This document shows, in pieces, positions 20,656-31,602 of a stretch of 64,000 nt of DNA. Each line of letters begins with the position of its first letter. The stretch's first letter is position 1. The position numbers and the translations under genes are program-made. The DNA is from Diphasiastrum complanatum (Eukaryota > Streptophyta > Lycopodiopsida > Lycopodiales > Lycopodiaceae). Location: NCBI GenBank assembly GCA_029204225.1, contig CM055107.1, positions 26,442,572 to 26,506,571 of the forward strand, given 5' to 3'. The notes below the pieces were generated by a model. It was not told the DNA's origin, did no database searches, and saw only the letters and a list, made by a program, of their open reading frames with translations.

Positions 20656-22209
20656 GAAAAAAATGTACATCTGAGTGTATAAGCTCCAAAGAATGAGTAA
20701 TCTTTATAAAAGACTTCTGATATGGCTTTATGTGTGACTTTCCAATGGCACAAGCCTCACAAGGCTTGAAATCTTTAGAAAGAGATTTTGGAAGACCAAT
20801 AGCCTTCATCTTCTTAACCATAGATGACATAGATTTAAAGTTAGGATGACCCAACCTTCTATGCCACAGCTCCTCCTTAGATAACAAAGCAACTTCACAA
20901 AGGTTTGCATTCTCATAAAAATTCAACTTAAAAATTCCACCACATCTAGTTCCATCAGCAAGGATCTCATCTTTTCTCTTGATAAAACAAGTATTGGAGT
21001 TGTACTTTACATCACAACCATTATCAAGCAACTTTCCCACACTAATTAAGTTCTCTACAAGTTTTGGAATGAAAAGAACATTAGAAATTGCAAGAATTTT
21101 TTAAGAAGCAAGTTTCAATGGAATGTTGCCAATTCCTTCTATTGGGCACTCATGATCATTAGTTGTGTAAATAGATCTCTTGAGTCCTTTGAAAGGTGAG
21201 ATTGAGTCAAATGACTCCTTTGAACAACACAAAAGTGAAGAGGCTCTACTATCTATGTACCAAGCTCCATCTTTCTTGAAAGTGATGAAGAAAAATTGGA
21301 CACCATAAGTGATCCTTCTCCATCACTTGCAACATAATCTTCTTCAATCTCTTTGGAGAGATTAGCTTGCTTGAGTTGGTTTTTCTTCTTGAAGCAATTA
21401 GAGGCATAGTGCCCCTTCTTGCCACAGAAGAAACACTTCACTTTTTTCTTTTTGGTCTTTGAGTTAGAAGGATGAGATGTATCATCCTCTTCACCATCTT
21501 TGTCTCGATCTTTGGCTTTGTCTTTGTTGGATGTTTGAGAGAACTAATTATTACTCCTTTCTTTTGGCTTGCCTTTGACAAAGAGGGCTTTGTCACTTTC
21601 ACCATGCTCGAGTTTGTTCATCTTGGAGAGTTTATAGCTTTGTCTAGCTTCTTCAGAAATAAGAATTCTTTGGAGAGTTTCTAGATTAGGCAACTCCTCT
21701 TTAATAGCAAAAGACTAAACAATATTATCATAATCATCTTTCAAGCCATTCAGTATGACTTGAACTAGCTCATCTTGGTTAATGGTAACACCAACACAGG
21801 AAAGCTCTCTATGTAAATCTTTAACTCTCAGAACATAGTTGGATGCACTCTCTTCACTTTTTTGGAAACTTTGAAAAATTTGATTCCTAAGAGTGAGTAT
21901 TCTAGAAGTATTCTTTGCTTCATAGATAGTCTTTAGTGCATCCCAAGCTTCTTTGGCTGTAGTGCAAAATCCTATCTCTCTCAAAATTTCATTAGATACA
22001 TTCATCTTAATGAAATGTAGAGCCATTCTAGCTCTTTTCTTGTACTTAAGAATTTTAGCCTGTGCTTGAGGCTCCTCCTCAACACCAAGCACAATATCCA
22101 TAACGTCCTGGAGTATCAAGATAGACTCCATTTGGAACTTCCAAATTGAGTAATTAGAAGTATATAGTCTTTCACTGGCTTCTAGAAGATATCCTCCCCG
22201 AGATGCCAT
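20656..22209 (-). pseudogene. COP-E gag-protease-pre-integrase, broken
   Basis: The start at 22209 opens a Copia Gag (MASRGGYLLEASERL, YSIWKFQMESIL, ARMALHFIKMNVS, AKEAWDALKTIYEAKN), open for 164 codons. Further along is a CCHC knuckle, CFFCGKKGHYASNC (about 21393-21434), followed by a Lys-rich tail. A frameshift near 21290 precedes a protease site that reads IDSRASS, with Arg in place of the catalytic-loop Gly. Then come LISVGKLLDNGCDV and the pre-integrase block ELWHRRLGHPNFKSM with a CEAC pair. It ends in LIHSDV, the start of integrase, at the junction. It resembles COP-L gag at 59075-59371. Confidence 0.85.
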
Positions 22210-22969
22210 TTTAATGAAGACTTCTTAGTTATTGGACTGAGATATGTTTGAGCTTGTTTCAATTAAACTTAAAGTTGCTACTCTCTTTCACTATAGGTAT
22301 TTTCAAGGATGTACTACCTTCCTATGTGAAACACTTGCAACTGTATCTGAGATGACTCTCACAAAACAAGTTATCTAGATCAGACACACAAAGTGGATTG
22401 AGACACTTTGGCTAGTTTGAATCCTACTTTTGGCACATGTGAAATGCTTCAAAAGAAAACACAATTGACTCTCAGAAGGCTCAAAAGGTGTTCATTACTT
22501 CAAACTCAGTCTTGATCTTCAAGTTCTTGTATAGGATGCTCAAAACAATGGATTTAGAACAAAGCAAGATTGAATCAAATCAAAATGTTGTCACTCAGAT
22601 TTTGGACCTATCCCTATCCTCTTTAAGAGCTTATAACTCTTGCTAGACACATCAGATTGATTTGGTTTTAATCTCTATAAAAATTACAGATTATAAGCTT
22701 TTGATTAAGCTATAACACTGCTATTTTTGGATCTATAAGCAAGGAGAACAAAAGGACTGAAAATCTCTGATTTTCACACGTGCGGAGTTCCAGAATTCCA
22801 TACTACCTCTTTTTTAGTCTGAAAATTCAGTTCCAATCCAATTTGATCCAAATACACTTCAGAGAAAGGTGAGAAAAAGTGCAAAACTACCTTTTTGCTT
22901 GATTTAGCTCTCAGTTTCTTGTACAATCAGAGATGTTAGCATGCAAAGCTTAGTTTGGCTCTGATACCA

Positions 22970-23752
22970 TGATAAAATTTCCAGAATTTACACGTGTGGG
23001 GAATGTCCACAAGTATGATTCATCTTATTTAAGCTTTGTGATTAGCACAGTAACCTGATTCTAGATTGTTTAGCAAGATCTAGTTCGGAACAAATGGCTT
23101 ACCACAATCTAGCATGCCAAGCATCAGATTATGATAGCAATGAATCAAAGAATGAACAAAAGTACAAGATTTTAGTGTATTAGCATTAGCTTCAACACGA
23201 GTTAGAGAGAGAAAACTAGAAAGATAACAAACAAAATAGTTTGGATCCGAAATGGCATGAGATAGCTACAATACTTTGGTTCTTCATCATTGATTGTGTG
23301 GAAAGCTACACATATTTATGGAGTTTGAGGTAGAACCACATCCATCCATTCCAAAATGACATCTAAAGTGACATCTAGAGTCTATGTGACATTTGTCATT
23401 TGCCATGCATGAAATTCTACCAACTTTTTACAAGTGTACTAGTTCTAACTAGAAATGTCCAAATCATCATGCATGTGTCCATTACACTTTGTGCATGCCT
23501 TGCATGTCACTATGGATCACTTACATTTAATGCATGTGAATTGCCACGAGTTTCTACAAGCATAATCATGCTATTTCTATATGTACAAACTAAATGCAAG
23601 TTGTAATAATCAATCAAGATAGTGCATAACCATGTAGCTCGAGTTCTATGTAGGCCAAACTTGGCATTTTGTATTTACGAGCTACACACTTGCATGGTAC
23701 AACATTTGTAGCAAGCCAAGGAATCAATATGGATAGTTTTTCAATTTTAACA
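22970..23752 (-). repeat. COP-E 5' LTR and primer-binding site
   Basis: The plus strand reads TGATAAAATT to TTTTAACA (783 bp). GCTCTGATACCA (22958-22969) beside it is the primer-binding site complement. The LTR carries ACACGTGTGG at 22990-22999 and several TGCATG words at 23400-23540. The 5 bases beyond the edge are GGTAG; the matching duplication is lost. Confidence 0.75.
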
Positions 23753-25416
23753 GGTAGAACCTATAAAGGAGAAGCCAGTAGCTACTCTTGGCAAAGAACT
23801 TCGAGAATGGAGTTTAAGAAATGACAAAGCTATAGCAATTATTGCGTCTTCAGTGCATGACAACATAATGCTAGAACTTACATCAATTTCAAATGCAAAA
23901 GATTTATGGGAAGAATTGCAAACCAAAAAACTGGCAAGATACAAGTTGTTCGAGATGTTAAATTTGATGAGTTGAAATACATAGTACACAGTGATCTAGT
24001 CGGCTATGAAATTCTCAGAAACTATTATGAGCTACCAATGATGACAGAAGTAAAACAAGCAAAGAACTACCAGATTCAGAGGGAGGTCAAGATCAAGTAC
24101 TTGACAGACTCGAATCACCAATTCGAATTCCAGCAGAAAAGGTTGAATTAGAATCGAACTTGAAACCTGCAGAATCAAACTCAAAATGTGCAGAATCAAA
24201 CTCGAAACCACCTGTGAGAAGATATAACAGACAACAAAAATTACCAGAAAAGTATGGTCAGGATGTTTTTGATATAGCCATCGAATTTTGTGGTTTCTTA
24301 GAAGAACCTCAAACATTCGAGGAATTTGTTGATGGACCAGATAAAGATCATTGGATTCAAGCAATGGAGGACGAAATGTCATCCATGTATAAGAAAAATG
24401 TATGGACACTTGCACCAATACCTAATGGTAGAAAACCAGTCAAATGGAAGTGGATCTATAAGATCAAAACAAGTCTTGATGGTGAAAACATCATATATAA
24501 AGCAAGGTTAGTTGCTAAAGGTTTTTTACAGAAGTATGGATCGACTACACTGATACTTTCTCACCGGTTGTCAAACATACATCAATTTGATTGTTATTTG
24601 CATATGCAGTGGCTCATGATCTAAAAATCCATATTGTGGATGAGAAGACTGCTTTCTTGCAAGCAGAATTGGAAGAAGATTTATTCATGCACCAACCACT
24701 TGGTTTTGTAAGCCAAGAATATCCAAAATACAGATGTCACATGAATAAAAGTATTTATGGCTTGAAACAAGCAGCCAGACAATGGTATAGAAAGAAGGAC
24801 AAAGCACTATGTTCCTTAGGCTTCAAACCTCTATTTGTTGAGTCAAATGTCTATATCAAGCATGTCCAGAATGAAATAATCATTCTAGCTGTCTATGTTG
24901 ATGACATGCTTATCTTCTCAAGAAGACATAAGTTAATTTTAGATGTGAAAAGAGACATTTCTGAAATATTTGAGATCGCTGACCTAGGAGAAGCTAAAAT
25001 CTATCTAGGCTTGCAGATTTAGAGAGATTTTGAAGGTGATAAGTTCTATCTTCACCAACAAAAGTAGACTCAAAAGATCATTGAAGACTTCAACATGCTC
25101 GAATGCAAAGGTGTGCATACTCCCATGATACGTGGAACAATATTGAGCAAGGCAGATTGTCGGCAGACTCTCAAAAAAGAGGAACGAATGGCCAAAACAC
25201 CCTATCATAAGCTAATTGGATCATTGTTATATCTAGCAGACAACACCGGACCTGATATAGCATTTGCAGTATAAATGCTGAGCCAATATAATCAAAACCC
25301 GGGATCGTTGCATTGGAAGTTAGCGAAAAGAGTACGACAATATCTCCAAGAAACGAAAGACTTTGGACTCTGTTATTCGAAGAAAGCTCGATTTCACATC
25401 GAATCTTACAGTGACG
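23753..25416 (+). pseudogene. COP-G gag remnant and reverse transcriptase, broken
   Basis: The first ~180 bp encode a Gag stretch (GKELREWSLRNDKAIAII, KDLWEELQ), homologous to COP-A1 gag at 9170-9340. They then join post-integrase sequence (QVVRDVKFDEL), so most of gag, protease and integrase is deleted. Reverse transcriptase follows from about 24290: WIQAMEDEMSSM, KWKWIYKIKTSLDG, YKARLVAKGFLQ. A frameshift near 24545 is followed by IYGLKQAARQWY and the catalytic YVDDML at about 24895. Stops interrupt at 25020 and beyond. The last codons before 25416 belong to the start of RNase H (a SYSD motif), cut by the COP-F insertion. Confidence 0.85.
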
Positions 25417-26051
25417 TGTGAAAGATTCAACTAGTTTCATCACATTTTGCAACATTTTCATATTTGGCATATTGAGGCCAAAACTTGTTTTAGACTGAGA
25501 GGTTGAATTTTCAAAGTTCATTTGAATAAATACTTTTTGAAAGTGTGGGAAAGTTAGAATGCGAGTTTGAGTTATTTCAAATTTGAATAGTTGGGTATAT
25601 TGAATCTAGACCCAAAATTAGTAGGGTTAGCATTTTGGTGGGAAAGCCAAGTGGCCAGATAGGGTTTGAACCTGCTATAAAAGGATGTAACTCGTGGAGA
25701 GAGCAATCTTCTCTCTTCTCTATCTCATTTCATGCTTTTACATGGTTCTCTTGGGTTCTACTATCCATTGGTGCACTATCTTGGTGATTGCTTGCAATTC
25801 TATGTGTAGAACGATCTATATTTGTTATTTTTGGATCCACACATGTGAAATATAGTAGCTTGCTGGTTTTGTACGGACAACAACAATACATAATTATTTC
25901 ATTCAAGTTCGATCAATTTCTATTGGTGTCTGGATCTCAATTTGTGTGTAGATGCTGATTTTTCTACATTGGTGAGATTGGTAGTGTATTTCTCTTTCTA
26001 ACCAAAGATCATTCAAGTAGATTGGATCTTAAGGATCTAAAATCTTTCACA
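25417..26051 (+). repeat. COP-F1 5' LTR
   Basis: A TATAAAA box at 25676-25682 lies ~20 bp upstream of the pyrimidine-rich stretch TCTTCTCTCTTCTCTATC, so transcription probably starts close by. CCACACATGTGAAA lies near 25838-25850. The LTR is followed directly by TGGTATCAGAGC (26052-26063), the primer-binding site. Confidence 0.9.
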
Positions 26052-26388
26052 TGGTATCAGAGCTTGTGTTTCAGGTTATGAAGGAGGAAATCAGATCTAT
26101 CAATGATTTGGTGAAGATATCAAGTCTAGAGCATGCTAGAGAGGATTCTACACCAAAATCGAGTTTTTTGCTTTTGTAGATTGGATCTTTTGTAGATCAA
26201 AATACTATATAGGTCAATATACTTGCTAAATTTCAATTTCTAAATTCACATACTAGATTTGACCGATTTTTGGATCATTGGATCAGCCTAAGTCGTGGCT
26301 TATAGATTGCATATCAAATTTTCAGCATTTGCATATAGAATTGGAATAGTCAATTTTTTGTGATTTTGTCAAAACCCTAATTTTGATT

Positions 26389-27897
26389 GGATCTCTAGAG
26401 ATGACAAGAGGGTGATCTACATGGCCAATGATGGTGAGTGTGCAATCAAAGAGATTGGCACAATTCCTATCTCTCTCTCTAGAAATAGGAATGCTCATTT
26501 GGAGGATGTCTTGTTTATTCCATCTATTACCAAGAATTTGCTTAGTGTGAGCCAAATGCTAAGTAAAGGCCTCAAGGTGGAGTTTGATGGAGATGCTTGT
26601 TTGATCAAAAGGAAGGATGCATTGATTGGAAAAAGGTAAAAGACAAGAGAAGTTTTTCAAACTTGATGCTTGTGTTATTGCTAACCAAGTTGGATGTGTT
26701 GCAAGGGAGCAAATTTCTATTCAAGAGGTTTGGAACAAAAGGATGGGACACCTCAACTTCAAGTCATTGGAGGTAATGGCAAGGAAGAAGGTTGTGATTG
26801 GTCTTCCAAGTTCCTTAAGTCATGTCAAACATGTTTGTGAGTCTTGTGATTTGTCTAAGTCACATAGACTACCTTACACTAGATCTATTTCTAGATCTAC
26901 AAAGCCTTTTCAACTTGTACATTCGGATATTCATGGATTTACTACAATTAGCAATAGTGGAGCTAAGATGTATGTAACATTCATTGATGATTTTAGTAGA
27001 TTTTGTTGGATCTATCTACTAAAGAGCAAAGATTAAGTGTATGATGTCTTTGTCAAGTTCAAGAATGCAAGGGAGAACCAACTTTCCACAAAGATCAAGT
27101 GTGTGAGAGGTGACAATGGCAGTGAGTACATATCTAACAAGTTCAAGGCTTTTTGTGATGAGCATGGAATCAAGAGGGAGTATACAACATCAAACCCCAC
27201 AAAAAAATGGAGTGGCTGAAAGGAAGAATAGGACTTTATGAGTAAGTGCTAAAGCTATGAGGTTAAGTGCTAATCTTGACAAACCATTTTGGGATCAAGC
27301 TTTGTTGTGTGCCAATTTCTTGTGCAATAGGTGGCCGAGTGCTATTTTGGATGGAAGGACACATGTTGAGATTCTATTCAAGAGGAGGCCGAGTGTCAAC
27401 TTTCTAAGAACCTTTGGATGCACATGCTATTCCAACATTACTCTTGATGATAGAACCAAGGAGGATCCATCTTCAAGAAGAGGTATTTTTGTTGGATATA
27501 GTGAGGTGAGTAAAGCCTATAAGGTTTACATTCCTTCTACTAACAAAGTGATTGTTGGTAGAGATGTCATTTTTTGATGAGAGAAACATTCCAAAGGTGT
27601 CTTCAAGCATGATTGATGGTAAAGTAGATGGATCTAACATTCTTGATGTTGATGAGAAGGATCCTACTTTGGATGGTGGTGATGATGGACCTTCATCAAG
27701 TCAAAAGCCAAGGAGAACATCAAGAGAAAGACAAGTACCTTTAGGCTCACATATGATCAAAAGGGTAAGCAAGTAGTTTCTGGAAATTATGTTGCTTTCC
27801 TAACCTCTTTGGATGAGCCTACAAGTGTAGATCAAGCAAGGAAAGAAGAGGAGTGGATCCAAGCAATGGATCTTGAGTATTGATCTCTTATGAAGAG
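26389..27897 (+). pseudogene. COP-F1 partial protease and integrase, broken
   Basis: After ~330 bp of leader, coding begins abruptly in the C-terminal half of the protease (HLEDVLFIPSITKNLLSVSQM). After a frameshift near 26635 come pre-integrase (EVWNKRMGHLNFKSL, CESC pair) and the integrase core: LVHSDIHGF, FIDDFSRFCWIYLLKSKD, then a TAA, then VRGDNGSEY. The Glu region (SGxKEE) is damaged by a frameshift near 27200. The post-integrase IFVGYSEVSKAYKVY and a PSSSQKPRRTSRERQVP linker follow, and the first ~15 codons of reverse transcriptase (EEEWIQAMDLEY) end in a stop at about 27881. COP-F2 shows the undamaged order. Confidence 0.85.
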
Positions 27898-28785
27898 TGG
27901 AAATTCTTTTGGATGATCTTCTTGTGTACATGGAGCTATGCAAGTGGATGGATGTTATCTTGTTGTAAAATCAAGTATTGGATCTGGAAAACAAAGTTTG
28001 TTCAATGACTTTGATGATCAAGTTGAAGATCATGAAGTTGATCTCAAAGCGCTTCAACTAGTCAAAAGGGAAGTTGGCCATTTGGAGCTAGTCAAGAGCA
28101 TCAAAGGAGAGGTAATTGGCATAGATGTTATGGATATGTTTTTGCAGCATATTGAAGACTCAATTAAGGTCAAAGGAGCAGCAAGGAAGTGTTTTTCAAG
28201 TTGTTTACTTGTTCTATCTCATGTTTGAGCAATTTCGTGTGGATGTGTGCAAATTGTCAAGATATGGTAAAACTAGCTACATTGGAGAACATTGTTTTGA
28301 TGTTGAATTTGTATTAGAATTCTTGGTTGGTTTTGTTGATGGAAATGAAACTATTGGAGGTTAATTATGTCACTCATTCATGGCCAAGTCATCAAGTGAT
28401 GATGGCATCTTATGGCAAGATGGAGATGGAGGCTCATTCATGGAGTATCATGGTGGATACAAGGCAACAAAGGAAAAAGGAGGAGGAGACATGCCTGCAA
28501 AAGTTGATCACTCATATTTATTGTTTGTTTGCTATATTTTTACAGATAGTTGGAAGCATGGTGGAATCATTTCATTTATATTCTATTTGACTCTTCATGT
28601 TCTAGTTACATCTTGATATGTAAAATTGATGTAAGAAATAGTGAAGCATCCCAAGTGGACACTATTCTCGATATCAATTATGGTTGTTTCTATTTTGAGA
28701 ATTACATGATCATTGAAAGGAGGTATATTCTCAGGAATAAGATCATTCTTATGATGGATCAAAGTTCTATTGTCAAAAAGTATGC
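27898..28785 (+). other. Non-Copia segment inside COP-F1
   Basis: Where COP-F2 has reverse transcriptase and most of RNase H, COP-F1 has ~890 bp that shares nothing visible with it. The segment contains an open stretch at 27938-28228 (96 codons, with SIGSGKQSLFNDFDDQVEDHE and a VKREVGHLELVKSIKGEV stretch) and two copies of CTCATTCATGG at about 28370 and 28432. I recognise no domain. It could be a captured piece of host transcript or of another element. The right edge falls near the RNase H words ARSKHIEIQYHF. Confidence 0.5.
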
Positions 28786-28985
28786 TAGGAGCAAGCATAT
28801 TGAGATACAATATCATTTTGTGAGGGAGCGAGTCATTGCAAAGGAGGTGGAGCTTCAACATGTGTCTTCAAGGGAATGTCTAGCTGATATTCTCACCAAA
28901 GCATTGGGAAAGGACTTGTTCATGAAGCATATAACTTCACTTGGAGTATTATCAAAGTCTATGCTAAAACTAGTTGAAGAGAGAG
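28786..28985 (+). pseudogene. COP-F1 RNase H end and polypurine tract
   Basis: Only the C-terminal ~65 codons remain: RSKHIEIQYHFVRERVIAKE, LQHVSSRECLADILTKALG, LGVLSKSMLKLVEERV, then a stop overlapping the LTR. The purine run GAAGAGAGAG at 28976-28985 touches the 3' LTR and would prime plus-strand synthesis. Confidence 0.85.
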
Positions 28986-29624
28986 TGTGAAAGATTCAAC
29001 TAGTTTCATCACATTTTGCAATATTTTCATATTTGGCATATTGAGGCCAAAACTTGTTTTAGACTTAGAGGTTGACTTTTCAAAGTTCATTAGTCTAGAT
29101 TTCATTTGAATAAGCACTTTTTGAAAGTGTGGGAAAGTTAGAATGCGATTTCAATTTGAATAGTTGGGTACATTGAATCTAGACCCAAAATTATTAGGGT
29201 TAACATTTTGGTGGGAAAGCCAAGTGGCCAAATAGGGTTTGGACCTGCTATAAAATGATGTAACTCATGGAGAGAGCAATCTTCTCTCTTCTCTATCTCA
29301 TTTCATGCTTATACATGGTTCTCTTGGGTTCTACTATCCATTGGTGCACTATCTTGGTGATTGCTTGCAATTCTATGTGTAGAATGATCTATATTTGTTA
29401 TTTTTGGATCCACACGTGTGAAATATAGTAGATTGCTAGTTTTGTATGGACAGCAACAGTATATAATCATTTCATTCAAGTTTGATCAAGTTCTATTGGT
29501 GTTTGCATCTCAATTTGTGTGTAGATGCTATTTTTTCTACATTGGTGAAATTGGTAGTGTATTTCTCTTTCTAACCAAAGATCATTCAAGTAGATTGGAT
29601 CTTAAGGATCTAAAATCTTTCACA
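28986..29624 (+). repeat. COP-F1 3' LTR
   Basis: TGTGAAAG at 28986 to CTTTCACA ending 29624. It carries the perfect palindrome CACACGTGTG at 29411-29420, where the 5' LTR has CACACATGTG. Confidence 0.9.
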
Positions 29625-30050
29625 TGATGCAAGCTGGGCATCCATGAAGGATGATAGCAAAAGTATTTTAGGAGGTTGTCCTCTAGTATCTGGCACAACC
29701 ATACTCTGGATAAGCAAGAATCAAACAGAAGTAGCTCAATCTTCCTATGAAGCAAAATATGTAGCAGCAGCCAAGATGGCAAACGAGCTGAGCTAGATCA
29801 AATAGATGTTGGAAGGATTTGATGAATCTATTTTTGAATCTTATGTCTTGTTAATGGATAACACTTCAACAATCTATCTTATAAAAGATCCTGTGTTTTA
29901 TTCAAAAATGAAACACATAGCTATCAAGTATCATGTTATTCGAGATTTAGTCGAAAAGAAGATACTGAAGACAGTCTTCATACCCACAGAGGAAATGATA
30001 GCTGATATCTTTACAAAGTCACTCAATAAAGCTTTGTTTGAGAAGCAGTG
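29625..30050 (+). pseudogene. COP-G RNase H, broken
   Basis: RNase H coding cut at 25416 resumes here: SWASMKDDSKSILGG, QSSYEAKYVAAAKMANEL (with the conserved Glu), LLMDNTSTIYLIKDPVFYSKMKHIAIKYHVIRD-like sequence, and IPTEEMIADIFTKSLNK. Two TAG codons near 29795-29805 break the frame. The product would degrade RNA in RNA-DNA hybrids during element replication. The remaining 110 bp to the LTR contain the polypurine run. Confidence 0.85.
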
Positions 30051-30159
30051 AAGAAAAATAGGGTTAATCCAACTGCCCACTTTGAGAGAGAGCGGTAGAA
30101 CACCTGATCAGACAGATCTTGATTCTACTAACAAAGCACGCAATTTACTTGAAAAAGGA

Positions 30160-31074
30160 TGAGAAAGAAACAAACACGAACTTGAAACATTTCCATTTGT
30201 GTTCAACCTCGAAAGATTCTCGAACAGATTTTTTATGGTGACTCAAAAGATTCGCAAAATGTTCTTGCTTAAAACTCAAAAGATTCGCAAAGTATTCACG
30301 AAACAGTTTCTTGTAGACGCTCGTGGTTTCTTATTGAAGCTCAAAAGATTCGCAAACAGAATCTTGTTGCAAAATATTCTATTTCTTGTTCAAACCTTAG
30401 ATGTCGTGAAATTGTCACGAACAATTCGCAAAATCTTCTAGATTTTTTTTCAAACTCAAAAACTATCATCTATCGCGAACAATTCGCGAAACACGAAAAT
30501 GTCGCAAAGAGACAAGTGTCGCAAACAATTCACGACACACAGAGCTATGACAAAGAGATGGAATGTCGTGAAATATTCACAAACAAATATTATTCGACCC
30601 TGGAAACAGATCGTCTATTTGAATATCAACCGTCGTAAACAGTTAGATCTACTATTACAAAAAATTAAATGGTCAAAGGACCTGTAAATAAAAGGCCAAA
30701 AGACTTGTCCTGTAGCAATATAAATACATGTGCACTACTCATTGTAACTCTCACACTCTCACACTGAAGAGACTCTCAGACTCATTCAATCAAAGACACA
30801 ACATCAAGATAAGACAACAAGAGATGTATATTGGTGATTCAAATTCAAAGTTATAAAAATTTGTTTTTGATCAATAGTTTCTGTTTGTCTAAAGTTGTCT
30901 TAAGTTGTCTCTTAATTCTGCATATTATTTCCGCACGCATATTCAATCAGAGCAAATACCATTCTATTAGTACATAGATCAGATACAGACTCGATTGAAG
31001 ACACTGATATTAGTCTGATTTATTCAAACTTTCATCATGTTCTCTATGGAAGAATTATTACTATTTTTCCTACA
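30160..31074 (+). repeat. COP-G 3' LTR with TTCGCAAA array
   Basis: TGAGAAAGAAACAAACACG to TTTTCCTACA, 915 bp, directly after the polypurine run. The first 400 bp hold repeated TTCGCAAA words (30251, 30284, 30349 and 30425), the palindrome TTCGCGAA at 30483-30490 and two GTCGCAAA words after it. The COP-A LTR has a comparable CGAA-rich start. Confidence 0.75.
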
Positions 31075-31275
31075 ATTTCTTTGCAGTTTCCTTTGCCTGA
31101 ATCAAACTAAGTACTCTCTATACAATTGGATTTGTTGCAACTCAATCATAGTCTGTGGTTGTTGTCTGAGCTAATCCAACAAAGGTTTGAATTACTTTTT
31201 AGTAGCAAGCATGCTCGACAAGTTTTGACAAGTGCATGTAGTACAAGATCCAGACAAGGCCATGCATGGCCTAAG
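31075..31275 (-). repeat. Repeat R fragment, reversed
   Basis: The minus strand matches 39925-40130: CTTAGGCCATGCATGGCCTT, then the blocks CAAAACTTGTCGAGCATG and CAGACTATGATTGAGTTGCAA. It continues the R unit that breaks off at 17661, which matters for the COP-B/COP-D question. Confidence 0.75.
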
Positions 31276-31548
31276 ACTTAGAATTTGCTTTGCACAGGAA
31301 CACAGATCATGCTACGCAGTAACACAGACAGAAAACACTTTCCACAACAAGCTCACAGAGCAGCTGTATTTCTCAAAATGAAATTACACTATACATATAG
31401 TTGTTCACTCAGGCAACCCATGCATGACCAAGTTGTCGTTGGCGGGACGTGTGTCCCATCGACTTGCCTCGTGGCGAGGCCAACTGATCATTATCCACTG
31501 ATAGGACCCACAGTACAGTAAAACAGTGATTATACTTTAATTCTGACT
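31276..31548 (-). repeat. COP-D 3' LTR
   Basis: 273 bp. On the minus strand it starts AGTCAGAATT after the polypurine run and ends AATTCTAAGT. It is about 90% identical by eye to the LTR at 17662-17928. Confidence 0.75.
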
Positions 31549-31602
31549 CTCTTCCTTAAACTAGAGTCTACTTTTTATACAGTCATATACATAGCTTTAT
31601 AG

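Larger units (their letters stand above)
20656..23752 (-). mobile_element. COP-E: Copia element on the minus strand, 5' half
   Basis: The 5' LTR is 22970-23752, the primer-binding site complement is at 22958-22969, the leader is 22210-22957, and gag, zinc knuckle, broken protease and pre-integrase run leftwards to a junction near 20655. Integrase, polymerase and the 3' LTR are missing. Its outer LTR edge cuts the gag of COP-G (23753 on), so it entered COP-G. Confidence 0.82.
25417..29624 (+). mobile_element. COP-F1: Copia element inserted in COP-G
   Basis: LTRs of 635 and 639 bp (TGTGAAAG to CTTTCACA) flank a 2.9 kb interior. The target duplication is TGACG at 25412-25416 against TGATG at 29625-29629, one C-to-T apart. 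Most of gag and the N-terminal half of protease are missing, and the polymerase is replaced by an ~890 bp segment with no Copia similarity. COP-G RNase H coding resumes right after the insertion, which confirms the edges. Confidence 0.9.
23753..31074 (+). mobile_element. COP-G: Copia element interrupted by COP-F and COP-E
   Basis: It starts mid-gag at the COP-E edge, jumps by internal deletion to a post-integrase region, then carries reverse transcriptase to 25416, a complete COP-F insertion (25417-29624), RNase H (29625-30050), a polypurine run GAAAAAGGA (30151-30159) and a 3' LTR (30160-31074). Gag and LTR words relate it to COP-A. Its 5' end is missing. Confidence 0.82.

Noticed and set aside
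23400-23606. Short plus-strand frame with Cys-rich peptide
   Set aside because: It lies inside the COP-E LTR on the opposite strand, with no motif.
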